Shown: positions 17,985 to 27,883 of the stretch, one piece after another
Layout: the number at the start of each line of letters is the position of its first letter
How positions within the stretch are numbered: the first letter of the stretch is position 1
Assembly (NCBI GenBank): GCA_017993715.1
Contig: JAGOME010000035.1
Coordinates: forward strand, 1 to 46,141
Origin: Phycicoccus sp.
GTDB taxonomy: Bacteria > Actinomycetota > Actinomycetes > Actinomycetales > Dermatophilaceae
Direction of reading: 5' to 3'
DNA: 46,141 nt
Program-made: the position numbers and the translations under genes
Notes under the pieces: model-generated
The model's input: the letters and a program-made list of their open reading frames with translations, nothing else
What the model was told of the DNA's origin: nothing
The model's database searches: none

Positions 17985-18515
17985 ATGACCGCTGCAGCGC
18001 GCGACCGCCTCCTCGTCCTCCTGCGTCACGCCAAGGCCGAGGAGGGGGGATGGGACGCCGATCACGAACGTGAGCTGACCGATGGTGGGCACGCCGACGC
18101 GCGGGCGACGGGGGAGTGGCTGCATCTGCACGACATCGGCGTCGACACCGTGCTCTGCTCGACCGCGACCCGCACTCAGCAAACCGCCGAGGGCATCTGG
18201 AATGGCGGCTGCGCCGAGACCGACATCCACTATGACCGCCGGATCTACAACGGGTCCGCTGACGCTTTGCTCGACGTTGTCCGTGAGGTCGACGAGGACG
18301 CCGACGTCGTCATGGTCGTCGGGCATGCGCCTGGCATCCCCGCCCTCGCCTCCCTCCTGGCTGAGGGCGAGGGCAGCGGACCCGCGCACGACCTGATGTC
18401 ACAGGGCTACCCCACCTCCGGTATTGCGGTCCTGCACTACGCGGGCCGGTGGGCCGACCTCACCTTCGGGCAGGCACGTCTCGAACGCTTCCACGTGGGT
18501 CGCGCGGCTCACTGA
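17985..18515 (+). CDS. SixA-like histidine phosphatase
   Basis: The 176-residue protein of the histidine phosphatase superfamily carries the phosphate-binding LLRHAKAE (R14, H15), a second arginine in STATRTQQTAEG and the second catalytic histidine in MVVGHAPGIP. SixA-type proteins dephosphorylate phosphohistidine on signalling proteins; other small members hydrolyse small phosphate esters. The ATG at 17985 has no clear Shine-Dalgarno sequence, but CAGGAT lies six bases upstream, as in other apparently leaderless genes here. It is followed by a GC-rich tandem repeat. Confidence 0.88.
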   Translation: MTAAARDRLLVLLRHAKAEEGGWDADHERELTDGGHADARATGEWLHLHDIGVDTVLCSTATRTQQTAEGIWNGGCAETDIHYDRRIYNGSADALLDVVREVDEDADVVMVVGHAPGIPALASLLAEGEGSGPAHDLMSQGYPTSGIAVLHYAGRWADLTFGQARLERFHVGRAAH

Positions 18516-18520
18516 CCCCC

Positions 18521-18607
18521 GGGGCCCGCTGGCTCCCGCGGCCCGCTGACCTTGCGGGGCCCGCTGACCTGCGGGGCCCACTGATCCTTGGGGCCCGCTG
18601 GCCCCGC
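18521..18607. repeat. degenerate tandem repeat of 16-19 bases
   Basis: About five imperfect units resembling GGGGCCCGCTGACCTGC start near 18521, 18540, 18556, 18573 and 18590, directly after the phosphatase stop and before the ilvD ribosome binding site. The unit contains the palindrome GGGGCCC. Varying unit length argues against coding. Function unknown. Confidence 0.7.
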
Positions 18608-18648
18608 GGCCGGCGGAGCCCGGTCGGGCTCGTGGGAGGATGGATCGC

Positions 18649-20493
18649 ATGCCGCAGCTGCGTTCCCGGACCTCGACCCACGGCCGCACGATGGCGGGCG
18701 CTCGCGCCCTCTGGCGGGCGACCGGCATGACCGACGACGACTTCGGTAAGCCGATCGTCGCCATTGCCAACAGTTTCACCCAGTTCGTGCCCGGCCACGT
18801 CCACCTCAAGGATCTCGGCCAGCTCGTGGCCGGCTCGATCGCCCAGGCCGGCGGCGTCGGCCGAGAGTTCAACACGATTGCCGTCGATGACGGCATCGCC
18901 ATGGGCCACAGCGGCATGCTCTATTCGCTGCCCAGCCGAGAGCTCATCGCCGACGCCGTCGAGTACATGGTCAATGCCCACTGCGCGGACGCCCTGGTGT
19001 GCATCAGCAACTGCGACAAGATCACACCGGGCATGCTCATGGCCGCCCTGCGGCTCAACATCCCGACGGTCTTCGTCTCCGGCGGGCCGATGGAGGCCGG
19101 CAAGACCGTCGCGATCGAGGGCATCGTCCACTCCAAGATCGACCTCATCGACGCGATGATCGCCTCGAGCAACGACGCCGTCACCGACGACCAACTCGAC
19201 AGCATCGAGCGCTCGGCGTGCCCGACCTGTGGCTCCTGCTCCGGCATGTTCACGGCAAACTCGATGAACTGTCTCACCGAGGCCATCGGCCTGTCCCTGC
19301 CCGGCAACGGTTCGACCCTGGCGACGCATGCCGCGCGTAAGGACCTCTTCGAGGAGGCCGGTCGGCTCGTGGTCGACATCTCCCGCCGCTATTACGACGG
19401 GGACGACGACTCCGTGTTGCCGCGCAACATCGCGACCAAGGCGGCCTTCGAGAATGCCGTGGCGCTCGACGTCGCCATGGGCGGCTCCACCAACACGGTC
19501 CTGCACCTGCTCGCCGCCGCCCGCGAGGGCGAGATCGACATGACGATGTCTGACATCGACTCGATCTCGCGGCGGGTGCCGTGCCTGAGCAAGGTCGCCC
19601 CCAACAGCCCCCTGTTCCACATGGAGGACGTCCACCGCGCCGGAGGGATCCCCGCGATCCTCGGCGAGCTGGACCGGGCCGGCCTGCTGCAGCGGGAGGT
19701 CCACGCGATTCACAGTCCGAGCCTGCAGGAATGGTTGGGGGAGTGGGACATCCGCAGCGGATCGGCAACGCAGACGGCATTCGAGTTGTTCCACGCAGCC
19801 CCCGGGGGAGTGCGCACGACGGAGGCGTTCTCGACCCAGAACCGCTGGGGCTCCCTCGACACCGATGCCACTGAGGGGTGCATCCGCGACCGCGAGCACG
19901 CCTATACCGCTGACGGCGGTCTGGCCGTGCTGCACGGCAACATCGCCCTCGACGGCTGCGTCGTCAAGACCGCGGGTGTGCCCGAGGCGGTCTGGCAGTT
20001 CACGGGGACGGCGCGCGTCTTCGAGAGCCAGGACGACGCCGTGGCCGGCATCCTGGACAAGACCGTGACCGCCGGTGACGTCGTCGTGATCCGCTACGAA
20101 GGCCCCAAGGGTGGGCCGGGGATGCAGGAGATGCTCTATCCCACGTCCTTCCTCAAAGGTCGGGGCCTGGGACAGAAGTGCGCCCTGATCACCGATGGGC
20201 GGTTCTCTGGCGGGACCAGCGGCCTGTCCATCGGGCACGTCAGCCCTGAGGCCGCCTCGGGAGGTGCCATCGGGCTCATCGAGACCGGCGACACGATCGA
20301 CATCGATATCCCCGGCCGCTCGATCAACCTGGCGGTCGCCGACGACGTCCTCGCCGAGCGCCGCGCCAAGCAGGAGGCTCGCGAGCGGCCCTGGACTCCC
20401 GTGGACCGGGACCGCCCGATCAGTGCCGCCCTGCGGGCGTACGCCTCGATGGCCACCTCGGCCTCCGAGGGTGCGGTGCGCCTCGTCCCCTGA
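18649..20493 (+). CDS. ilvD: dihydroxy-acid dehydratase
   Basis: The 614-residue iron-sulfur dehydratase makes the 2-keto acid precursors of valine and isoleucine. Seen: [23 protein letters not shown] at the N-terminus, cluster cysteines in [11 protein letters not shown] and [15 protein letters not shown], a C-terminal [12 protein letters not shown], and the Ser-bearing [15 protein letters not shown]. Start: ATG 18640 is in frame, but ATG 18649 has GGAGGA 8 bases upstream and begins MPQLRSRT, matching the usual MP-RS start. The next gene, ilvB, begins after a 310-base leader, so ilvD probably ends its own transcript; a GGTCCC/GGGACC hairpin at 20520-20537 could terminate it. Confidence 0.96.
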   Translation: MPQLRSRTSTHGRTMAGARALWRATGMTDDDFGKPIVAIANSFTQFVPGHVHLKDLGQLVAGSIAQAGGVGREFNTIAVDDGIAMGHSGMLYSLPSRELIADAVEYMVNAHCADALVCISNCDKITPGMLMAALRLNIPTVFVSGGPMEAGKTVAIEGIVHSKIDLIDAMIASSNDAVTDDQLDSIERSACPTCGSCSGMFTANSMNCLTEAIGLSLPGNGSTLATHAARKDLFEEAGRLVVDISRRYYDGDDDSVLPRNIATKAAFENAVALDVAMGGSTNTVLHLLAAAREGEIDMTMSDIDSISRRVPCLSKVAPNSPLFHMEDVHRAGGIPAILGELDRAGLLQREVHAIHSPSLQEWLGEWDIRSGSATQTAFELFHAAPGGVRTTEAFSTQNRWGSLDTDATEGCIRDREHAYTADGGLAVLHGNIALDGCVVKTAGVPEAVWQFTGTARVFESQDDAVAGILDKTVTAGDVVVIRYEGPKGGPGMQEMLYPTSFLKGRGLGQKCALITDGRFSGGTSGLSIGHVSPEAASGGAIGLIETGDTIDIDIPGRSINLAVADDVLAERRAKQEARERPWTPVDRDRPISAALRAYASMATSASEGAVRLVP

Positions 20494-20590
20494 GCTGGGC
20501 GAGGACAGGATCCGCTGTGGGTCCCCAACGCGGGACCGGACCAACCCGTCGGGGAGCTCGACCGGATGGTGGGACGAGACCAAGGCCACG

Positions 20591-20619
20591 TTGACGGGTG
20601 GGCCGGGACCAACGAGAGT
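20591..20619 (+). promoter_or_regulatory. candidate ilvB promoter
   Basis: TTGACG at 20591-20596, a 17-base spacer, then GAGAGT at 20614-20619 fit a SigA-type promoter with a weak -10. Six bases after the -10 is the GTG of the putative leader peptide, so transcription would start at or next to that codon. Confidence 0.5.
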
Positions 20620-20625
20620 GCTGTT

Positions 20626-20661
20626 GTGGCTCTGAAGTGTGTAGTTCCCCCGCGCGCCTGA
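20626..20661 (+). CDS. putative ilvB leader peptide
   Basis: An 11-codon reading frame starting GTG reads MALKCVVPPRA, with one Leu and two adjacent Val codons (GTA GTT, rare in this GC-rich DNA) just before the stop. The TGA is the last triplet of the left arm of the following hairpin. That is the arrangement of ribosome-mediated attenuators, in which stalling at Val/Leu codons changes mRNA pairing. A longer in-frame ATG at 20566 lies upstream of the promoter and is less likely. The peptide is thought to act only in cis. Confidence 0.55.
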   Translation: MALKCVVPPRA

Positions 20662-20722
20662 AACCGGCATCACCTCAGGCGCGCTACCTCCGTCCTTCCG
20701 TCACGGGACCGGAGGTTTTTTT
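20652..20722 (+). promoter_or_regulatory. ilvB transcription attenuator: pause hairpin plus intrinsic terminator
   Basis: GCGCGCCTGA at 20652-20661 pairs perfectly with TCAGGCGCGC at 20675-20684. This is followed by a second hairpin with ACCTCCG at 20686-20692 and CGGAGGT at 20710-20716, extended by TCC/GGA, and a run of seven Ts at 20716-20722. A genuine T-run is rare in this DNA. ilvB starts 81 bases later. The 310-base ilvD-ilvB gap therefore holds a promoter, a leader peptide and an attenuator for ilvBNC. Confidence 0.8.
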
Positions 20723-20803
20723 GTGGCACCAAGTGATGGTCAGAGACATGGACACACGGCCGACCGTTCCGTGTGAAAGCAGGACTTCAAGGACGTGAAC
20801 GCA

Positions 20804-22717
20804 ATGACTCAGACCCCCGCGACGCCCACGAGCGCCAAGCCGGGAGCCCCGACTCCATCCGAGATCGCTCAGCAGAGCAAGAGCCGCATTCCGGTGCAGG
20901 TGACGGGGGCGCAGAGCCTCGTCCTCTCCCTCGAAGCGGTCGGTGTGGACACCGTGTTCGGCATTCCGGGGGGTGCGATCCTGCCGGCCTACGACCCCCT
21001 GTTGGATTCGGTCAAGGTGCGCCACATTCTCGTGCGCCACGAGCAGGGCGCTGGCCATGCCGCCGAGGGCTATGCCGCCGCGACCGGCAAGGTCGGGGTC
21101 TGTATGGCCACCTCGGGCCCGGGCGCGACTAACCTCGTCACGCCACTCGCCGACGCGCACATGGACTCGGTCCCGATTGTCGCGATCACCGGCCAGGTCC
21201 ACTCTGCCTCGATCGGGAGCGACGCCTTTCAAGAGGCCGACATCCGTGGCATCACGATGCCGATCACCAAGCACAACTACCTCGTCACCAACGCCGACGA
21301 CATCCCGCGGGCCATCGCCGAGGCCTTCCACGTCGCCGCCACCGGGCGACCTGGTCCGGTGCTCGTCGACATCAGCAAGGACGCGCTGCAGGCCAAGACG
21401 ACCTTCAGTTGGCCGCCGCGGATCGACCTGCCCGGCTATCGCCCCGTCATCCGCCCCCACTCCAAGCAGATCCGGGAGGCCGCCAAGCTCATCGCCTCGG
21501 CCCAGCGTCCGGTCCTGTACGTCGGGGGTGGCGTGATCCGCGCCGAGGCTGCGGCCGAGCTGCGCCGGTTCGTCGATCTGACCCAGATCCCCGTCGTCAC
21601 CACGTTGATGGCCCGCGGGGCGCTGCCCGACAGCCACCCCCTCCACCTGGGGATGCCCGGCATGCACGGCACGGTCGCGGCCGTGACCGCTCTGCAGAAG
21701 TCCGATCTGCTCATCGCCATGGGTGCGCGGTTCGATGACCGCGTCACCGGGCAGCTGTCGACGTTCGCGCCCGAGGCCAAGGTGATTCACGCCGACATCG
21801 ACCCTGCCGAGATCGGCAAGAACCGTCGAGCAGACGTGCCGATCGTCGGTGACGCCAAGGCGGTCCTCGCCGATCTTGCCGACGCCATGGACGCTGAGTT
21901 CGACGCCGGCAAGGGCGGGGATTACACCGACTGGCGTGAGCGGGTCATCGGCTGGACCCAGATGTTCCCCGTCGGCTACACCGAGCCCGAGGATGCAACG
22001 CTGGCGCCGCAATACGTGCTGGAGCGCCTGGGCGCCATCGCCGGTCCCGAGGCGACCTACGTCGCGGGCGTCGGACAGCACCAGATGTGGGCCGCCCAGT
22101 TCGTCCGCTATGAGCGACCCAATGCCTGGCTCAACTCCGGGGGGTTGGGGACGATGGGGTATGCCGTGCCGGCCGCCATGGGGGCCAAGGTCGCCGAGCC
22201 AGACCGCGTGGTCTGGGCTGTCGACGGCGACGGCTGCTTCCAGATGACCAACCAGGAGTTGGCGACCTGCGTCATCAACAACATCCCGATCAAGGTCGCG
22301 CTGATCAACAACAGCAGCCTGGGGATGGTGCGTCAGTGGCAGACGCTGTTCTACAACGAGCGCTACTCCAACACCGACCTGCACACCTCGCACGCCGGTG
22401 AGCGCGTGCCGGACTTCGTCAAGCTCGCCGAGGCCTACGGCTGCGTGGGGCTGCGCTGTGAGCGACCCGAGGACGTCGATAGCACCATCGAGCAGGCCAT
22501 GGCGATCAATGACCGGCCGGTCGTCATCGACTTCGTCGTCCACCGTGACGCGATGGTGTGGCCGATGGTGCCTGCCGGCGTGAGCAACGACCTCATCCTG
22601 CTCGCCAAGGACACCGCGCCGTCGTGGGACCGCGAGGAGTCCGAGGCTCTCGAACAGGACCTCGATGCCGACCACGACGGCATTCCCTCCGGCGCTCACC
22701 AGAACGGAAAGGTCTAA
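20804..22717 (+). CDS. ilvB: acetolactate synthase large subunit
   Basis: The 637-residue ThDP enzyme condenses pyruvate with pyruvate or 2-ketobutyrate, the first common step of valine, leucine and isoleucine synthesis. Seen: the catalytic glutamate in [16 protein letters not shown], the FAD-binding middle domain ([24 protein letters not shown]), and the ThDP motif [12 protein letters not shown] ending in INN. Start: GTG 20795 is in frame, but ATG 20804 has AAGGA at a better distance. The N-terminal 30 residues are a hydrophilic extension, common in actinobacteria. ilvN follows after three bases. Expression is probably attenuated by the leader upstream. Confidence 0.96.
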   Translation: MTQTPATPTSAKPGAPTPSEIAQQSKSRIPVQVTGAQSLVLSLEAVGVDTVFGIPGGAILPAYDPLLDSVKVRHILVRHEQGAGHAAEGYAAATGKVGVCMATSGPGATNLVTPLADAHMDSVPIVAITGQVHSASIGSDAFQEADIRGITMPITKHNYLVTNADDIPRAIAEAFHVAATGRPGPVLVDISKDALQAKTTFSWPPRIDLPGYRPVIRPHSKQIREAAKLIASAQRPVLYVGGGVIRAEAAAELRRFVDLTQIPVVTTLMARGALPDSHPLHLGMPGMHGTVAAVTALQKSDLLIAMGARFDDRVTGQLSTFAPEAKVIHADIDPAEIGKNRRADVPIVGDAKAVLADLADAMDAEFDAGKGGDYTDWRERVIGWTQMFPVGYTEPEDATLAPQYVLERLGAIAGPEATYVAGVGQHQMWAAQFVRYERPNAWLNSGGLGTMGYAVPAAMGAKVAEPDRVVWAVDGDGCFQMTNQELATCVINNIPIKVALINNSSLGMVRQWQTLFYNERYSNTDLHTSHAGERVPDFVKLAEAYGCVGLRCERPEDVDSTIEQAMAINDRPVVIDFVVHRDAMVWPMVPAGVSNDLILLAKDTAPSWDREESEALEQDLDADHDGIPSGAHQNGKV

Positions 22718-22720
22718 GCC

Positions 22721-23233
22721 ATGACCACGCACACCCTGTCCGTGCTTGTCGAAAACCGTCCCGGCGTCCTGGCCCGGATCGCCGCCCTCTTCTCGCGTCG
22801 CGGATTCAACATCAGCTCGCTGGCCGTGGGGGAGACCGAGCACCCCGAGATTTCTCGGATGACGGTGGTCGTCGATGTCGAGGACCTCCCGCTGGAGCAG
22901 GTGACCAAGCAGCTCAACAAGCTCGTTGAGGTCCTCAAGGTCGTCGAGCTCGAGCCGGGCACCTCCGTGCAGCGGCAGGTCATGCTCATCAAGGTCCGCG
23001 CCGATGCGGGGACCCGCAGCCAAGTCCTGGAGATGGTTGGCATGTTCCGCGCCAAGGTGGTTGACGTGGCCACCGAGTCGCTGACCATCGAGGCGACCGG
23101 CAACACCGACAAGTTGCGCGCCCTGCTCGATGTTCTGGAGCCCTATGGCGTCAAGGAGCTCGTCCAGTCCGGCATGGTCGCGATCGGGCGTGGTCCGCGT
23201 TCGATCACCGACCGCGCCCTGCGGGCCAGCTGA
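22721..23233 (+). CDS. ilvN: acetolactate synthase small (regulatory) subunit
   Basis: The 170-residue protein has an N-terminal ACT domain (LSVLVENRPGVLARIAALFSRRGFNISSLAVG) and the ACHS C-terminal domain (VMLIKVRADAGTRSQVLEMVGMFRAKVVDV). It binds IlvB, raises its activity and mediates valine feedback inhibition. The ATG lies three bases after the ilvB stop, with GGAAAGG at the end of ilvB as the ribosome binding site. Between it and ilvC is a hairpin made of two opposed GWATGCCG-type words. Confidence 0.96.
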   Translation: MTTHTLSVLVENRPGVLARIAALFSRRGFNISSLAVGETEHPEISRMTVVVDVEDLPLEQVTKQLNKLVEVLKVVELEPGTSVQRQVMLIKVRADAGTRSQVLEMVGMFRAKVVDVATESLTIEATGNTDKLRALLDVLEPYGVKELVQSGMVAIGRGPRSITDRALRAS

Positions 23234-24367
<1,134 letters not shown>

Positions 24368-24380
24368 CCACGGCAACAGT

Positions 24381-24411
24381 CGATGCCCGGCCCCCGATGG
24401 GCCGGGCATCG
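24381..24411 (+). terminator. ilvC terminator hairpin
   Basis: CGATGCCCGGCCC at 24381-24393 and GGGCCGGGCATCG at 24399-24411 form a perfect 13-bp stem with a five-base loop, just after the ilvC stop. Only a weak T-rich tail follows. Confidence 0.8.
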
Positions 24412-24440
24412 TCATGTTCCGGGCACCTTAAGGTTGGCTC

Positions 24441-24899
24441 GTGCAGCGGATCCTCGACGAGTGGCCCGTGTGGGCTGCCTTCGTGCTCTTCTTCCTCGGG
24501 GCATTCGTTCGCGGGGCGGCGACCTACGGTGTCGGTCGCGGGCTGCGTCGGGCCGGGGACTCCCGCCAAGGCCTGGCCCGTCAGTTGGACCGGCCGACCA
24601 TGCGCCGCGCCGAGCAGTGGATCGGGCGATGGGGCGCACCGGTGGTGTCGCTCGGCTTCCTCACGGTCGGGGTGCAGACCGCGATCAATGCGACGGCAGG
24701 CCTGCTCAACATGCCACTTCGACGCTACGTGCCAGCGCTCGTGGTCGGGGCGCTGATCTGGGCCACCGTGTACGTGACGGTCGGGATGGCGGTCATCGAA
24801 GCGGCGCTGGGCCGGGTTCCATGGTGGTGGGCGGTCGTCGGCCTCGCCGTGCTCGTCGGTATCGTCGCGGTGTCCCGCCGGCTTCGCGCCCCGCAGTGA
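24441..24899 (+). CDS. small DedA/VTT-like membrane protein, first of a pair
   Basis: The 152-residue protein has an N-terminal hydrophobic helix (WAAFVLFFLGAFVRGAATYGVG), a charged loop, and a stretch that resembles the VTT/DedA core (WIGRWGAPVVSLGFLTVGVQTAINATAGLLNMPLRRYVPALVVGALIWATVYVTVGM), ending with another hydrophobic segment. Typical DedA proteins are about 200 residues, so this is short and diverged. Start: GTG 24441 has no Shine-Dalgarno sequence, but TAAGGT lies six bases upstream, as expected of a leaderless gene. The following gene encodes a protein with the same kind of core. DedA members act in membrane lipid or polyprenyl-phosphate flipping; a role here is not shown. Confidence 0.65.
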   Translation: MQRILDEWPVWAAFVLFFLGAFVRGAATYGVGRGLRRAGDSRQGLARQLDRPTMRRAEQWIGRWGAPVVSLGFLTVGVQTAINATAGLLNMPLRRYVPALVVGALIWATVYVTVGMAVIEAALGRVPWWWAVVGLAVLVGIVAVSRRLRAPQ

Positions 24900-24919
24900 A
24901 CCTCGGCGACAATGGTGGG

Positions 24920-25429
24920 GTGAACGTCGAGGAGCTCCTCGCTGAGTTGCCCACCGGCTGGCTGTATGCAGCCCTGGTGGCATGGTCGCTCGGACGCAGC
25001 ACGTTCTATTACGTTTCCGGCCGCTTGGCCACCTCGCGGATCTCCGACGAGAGCAAGGCCGCGCAGGTGCGTGAGACGGTGGCTCGCCACGGCGCGCGCT
25101 CGGTGCTGTTCGCGTGGCCGGTGCCAGGCTTGTCCGCGGCGACCCAGATCGCCAATGGCGCGGCGCGGGTGCCGTTCGGCCGATTCGCGGCCGTCGTCGT
25201 CCCCATCATCCTGGTGTGGTCGGGCCTGCAAACGATCTTCGGTGTCGCCGTCATCGCGGCCCTGGCCTCGGGCGCCGCGCCTTGGCTGCTCGCCGTCCTC
25301 GCCATCGTCGTCATCGCGTACGTTCTCCGTCGCCGACAACGAGGTCGCGACGCCGTGGCAGTCGACCGGGAAGAGTCCAGCAAAGATCACATGTTGGCCG
25401 ACCCAGTCCAGAACGTGGACCCCACGTAG
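24920..25429 (+). CDS. small DedA/VTT-like membrane protein, second of a pair
   Basis: The 169-residue protein has four likely membrane segments and a DedA-like core (RHGARSVLFAWPVPGLSAATQIANGAARVPFGRFAAVVVPIILVWSGLQTIFGV), ending in a basic and hydrophilic tail. Start: GTG 24920 is preferred because GACAAT lies six bases upstream (leaderless geometry). GTG 24896, which overlaps the previous stop, is the alternative and would add eight residues. The two adjacent proteins share the same motif order but little identity, so they look like diverged relatives rather than a recent duplication, and might form a heterodimer. Confidence 0.65.
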   Translation: MNVEELLAELPTGWLYAALVAWSLGRSTFYYVSGRLATSRISDESKAAQVRETVARHGARSVLFAWPVPGLSAATQIANGAARVPFGRFAAVVVPIILVWSGLQTIFGVAVIAALASGAAPWLLAVLAIVVIAYVLRRRQRGRDAVAVDREESSKDHMLADPVQNVDPT

Positions 25430-25510
25430 GCTGTTCTCCGGCACGTAGTGATCCGGGACCGTGCCCCGGGACCCCTTTGTTTCACGTCACCTCTTGTGAA
25501 GGAAGAACCC

Positions 25511-27100
25511 GTGACCAAACCTGTCGTGCTCATCGCCGAGGAGCTCTCGCCCGCGACGATCGACGCCCTCGGACCGGACTTCGAGATCCGCAACTGCGAC
25601 GGCGCCAACCGGGTCGAGTTGCTCCCGGCCCTCGCCGACGTCGACGCCGTTCTCATCCGCTCGGCAACCAAGATGGACGCCGAGGCCATTGCCGCCGGTG
25701 GCCGCCTCAAGGTCATCGCGCGCGCCGGGGTCGGCCTGGACAATGTCGATGTCCCCGCCGCCACCCAGGCCGGCGTCATGGTCGTCAACGCGCCGACGTC
25801 CAACATCACCTCGGCCGCGGAGCTCGCTGTGGGTCTGCTCCTGGCCAGCGCCCGCCACATCGCGCCCGCCAACGAGGCACTGCGCGGCGGGGCGTGGAAG
25901 CGCAGCAAGTACACCGGGGTCGAGCTCTACGAGAAGACCGTCGGCGTGCTCGGCTTCGGCCGGATCGGGCAGCTCGTTGCCGAGCGGCTCAAGGGCTTCG
26001 GCGTCGAGCTCATCGCCCACGATCCCTACGCCAACGCCCAGCGGGCCGGCCAGCTCGGGGTGCGCCTGGTCTCCCTCGATGAGCTGCTCGCCGAGTCTGA
26101 CTTCATCAGCGTGCATCTGCCCAAGACGCCCGAGACGGTGGGCCTGGTCGGCAAGGAAGCGCTGGCCAAGGTCAAGCCGACCGTCCGCATCATCAACGCC
26201 GCCCGCGGGGGCATCGTCGACGAGGCCGCCCTGGCCACGGCGATTGCCGAGGGACGGGTGGCCGGCGCCGGTCTCGACGTCTTCGCCAAGGAGCCGTGCA
26301 CGGACAGCCCGCTCTTCGAGCACGAGAACGTCGTCGTGACCCCACACCTTGGGGCAAGCACGGACGAGGCCCAGGAGAAGGCTGGCATCGCCGTCGCCAA
26401 GTCCGTGCGCCTCGCGCTCGCCGGTGACCTCGTGCCGGATGCCGTCAACGTCTCCGGCGGTGCCGTCGATGAGGCTGTCCGACCCGGCATCGATCTGGTC
26501 GAGAAACTGGGCCAGATCTTCACGGCGGTGGCCGGGGCTGTCCCGATCCAGCTCGACGTCGACGTCCGTGGCGAGATCACCGAACACGACGTGTCGGTCT
26601 GGGAGTTGTCGGCCCTCAAGGGCATCTTCGGCCCGGTGACCGAGACCCCCGTGACCTACGTCAACGCGCCGCTGCTCGCTCGCGAGCGCGGCTGCGAGGT
26701 CCGCCTCATCACCAACGCCCTGGCCGAGGACTTCCGCAACGTCACCACGCTGCGCGGCACCCTGGCCGACGGTCGCGTCGTCTCCGTTGCCGGCACCTTG
26801 ACCGGCCCCAAGATGGTCCAGAAGGTCATCGGGGTCAACGGCTTCGACCTCGAGATCCCGATCAGCCAGCACATGGCCTTCTACACCTACAAGGATCGGC
26901 CGGGTGTCATCGGCGCTCTTGGCAAGCTCCTCGGCGATGCCTCGGTCAACATCGCGGGTATGCAGGTGTCGCGCAAGGACCAGACGGGTGAGGCGCTGGT
27001 CGCGTTGACCGTCGACAGCGCCATCCCGCAGGAGATCATCGAGGCCATCGAGAAGGAAATCGGCGCCAAGACGGTGCGCGTCGTCGACATCGAGGACTGA
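25511..27100 (+). CDS. serA: D-3-phosphoglycerate dehydrogenase
   Basis: The 529-residue protein is the long actinobacterial type. Order: substrate and NAD domains (ARAGVGLDNVDV, the NAD motif GFGRIGQL, catalytic Arg in NAARGGIVDEAAL and His in TPHLGASTDEAQ), the intervening ASB domain, and a C-terminal ACT domain (FYTYKDRPGVIGALGKLLGDASVNIAGMQVSR) that binds serine for feedback control. It oxidises 3-phosphoglycerate, the first step of serine synthesis. Start: GTG 25511 with AAGGAAG upstream, beginning TKPVVLIAEELS; an in-frame ATG at 25448 would add 21 unlikely residues. A 58-base hairpin element follows the gene. Confidence 0.96.
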   Translation: MTKPVVLIAEELSPATIDALGPDFEIRNCDGANRVELLPALADVDAVLIRSATKMDAEAIAAGGRLKVIARAGVGLDNVDVPAATQAGVMVVNAPTSNITSAAELAVGLLLASARHIAPANEALRGGAWKRSKYTGVELYEKTVGVLGFGRIGQLVAERLKGFGVELIAHDPYANAQRAGQLGVRLVSLDELLAESDFISVHLPKTPETVGLVGKEALAKVKPTVRIINAARGGIVDEAALATAIAEGRVAGAGLDVFAKEPCTDSPLFEHENVVVTPHLGASTDEAQEKAGIAVAKSVRLALAGDLVPDAVNVSGGAVDEAVRPGIDLVEKLGQIFTAVAGAVPIQLDVDVRGEITEHDVSVWELSALKGIFGPVTETPVTYVNAPLLARERGCEVRLITNALAEDFRNVTTLRGTLADGRVVSVAGTLTGPKMVQKVIGVNGFDLEIPISQHMAFYTYKDRPGVIGALGKLLGDASVNIAGMQVSRKDQTGEALVALTVDSAIPQEIIEAIEKEIGAKTVRVVDIED

Positions 27101-27230
27101 CCTGCAGGACCGGCTGCCCGCTGGTTCTGCCGTGGGAGCCGGCCGCCCGTGGGAGCCGGCCTCCCGCAGGTGACAGCCTCCCGCATCGCGCCAGCCTCCT
27201 GCTGGCGCGAGCCTGCTTGCCGGAGCAAGA

Positions 27231-27288
27231 CGAGATGACGTGACACGCGGACCGGTCCGAAGGACCGTCCGCGTGTCACGTCATCTCG
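27231..27288. repeat. 58-base hairpin element, copy 2 (terminator-like)
   Basis: Arms at 27231-27252 and 27267-27288 are perfectly complementary over 22 bases. The stem continues after one bulged base as GGTCC-GAA-GGACC. It matches the element at 6036-6094 except for a few paired changes in the lower stem, and likewise follows a gene (serA, 130 bases after its stop). No T-run follows. Confidence 0.75.
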
Positions 27289-27324
27289 ACCCGGTCGTCG
27301 CGCCGGAGCACCGGCAATGACGGG

Positions 27325-27414
27325 CCTTCAGCCCACGGTGACCCTTCAGCCCACGGTGACCCTTCGGCCCACGGTGACCCTTCAGCCCACGGAGGCCCTT
27401 CGGCCCCATCGTGA
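27325..27414. repeat. tandem repeat, five units of 18 bases
   Basis: Units close to CCTTCAGCCCACGGTGAC begin at 27325, 27343, 27361, 27379 and 27397, exactly 18 bases apart, with A/G variation in the middle (TTCAG or TTCGG). Open frames across it read as simple six-residue repeats and have no coding signature. The bases from 27415 to 27670 hold nothing I can identify. Confidence 0.8.
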
Positions 27415-27670
27415 CGAAGATCTCCAGGGGCCACCCGTCCAGATGGTGGCAAAGTGATGCCGATTCTTGGACGTCCACGTAAATTTGTGAGCGAACACGC
27501 CGGGTGCACTCCCGCTCGGCCGACCTCACCGGCATTCCCGGGCCTTGCGGTGATCCCGCATCGGCCGGCGACCGGTGTCCGACTCGCCGGACCACACGGC
27601 TGGAGTCGAGCCGCACCCCGGCTGCTGTGCCCGTTGGCCCAGGCAGCCGCCGCAGAATCGAGACGGACCG

Positions 27671-27763
27671 ATGAACACCGAGACCACCGACGAAACCACT
27701 TCCGTGCGCCAGGCGCTGCAGGAGTCCATGGACCTGCGCGACCAGGGCCACAGCGAAGACTGA
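27671..27763 (+). CDS. possible 30-residue small protein, unknown
   Basis: The ATG opens a 30-codon frame reading MNTETTDETTSVRQALQ then ESMDLRDQGHSED: very acidic, Thr-rich, no Leu/Ile/Val run and no membrane segment. There is no good ribosome binding site (GACGGA lies close upstream). A hairpin follows 11 bases after the stop, which is what makes it worth listing. It could be a real small protein gene, or chance in the 783-base serA-leuB gap. Confidence 0.25.
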   Translation: MNTETTDETTSVRQALQESMDLRDQGHSED

Positions 27764-27773
27764 GTTCCATTCC

Positions 27774-27811
27774 TCACGCAGGTGATCGCCGACTGGCGGT
27801 TGCCTGCGTGA
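27774..27811 (+). terminator. hairpin upstream of leuB
   Basis: TCACGCAGG at 27774-27782 pairs perfectly with CCTGCGTGA at 27803-27811, with an inner CGCC-GACT-GGCG hairpin at 27787-27798. There is no T-run. It may terminate transcription of the small frame at 27671 or be part of the leuB leader. Confidence 0.5.
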
Positions 27812-27883
27812 TGCTGTGTCGGCGTGCTGTCCGCTGCCTACACCCTGAGACGATCGTTCGAGCCCAAACGGAGAACCCCTAGC

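Noticed and set aside
20520-20537. Third copy of the FadR-type operator (GGTCCC...GGGACC)
   Set aside because: The dyad spacing differs (eight bases between GGTCC and GGACC) and the flanking GCAAA and CCA are absent; more likely an ilvD terminator hairpin.
18460-20673. 737-codon minus-strand frame opposite ilvD
   Set aside because: Antisense shadow; the plus strand carries complete, canonical IlvD.
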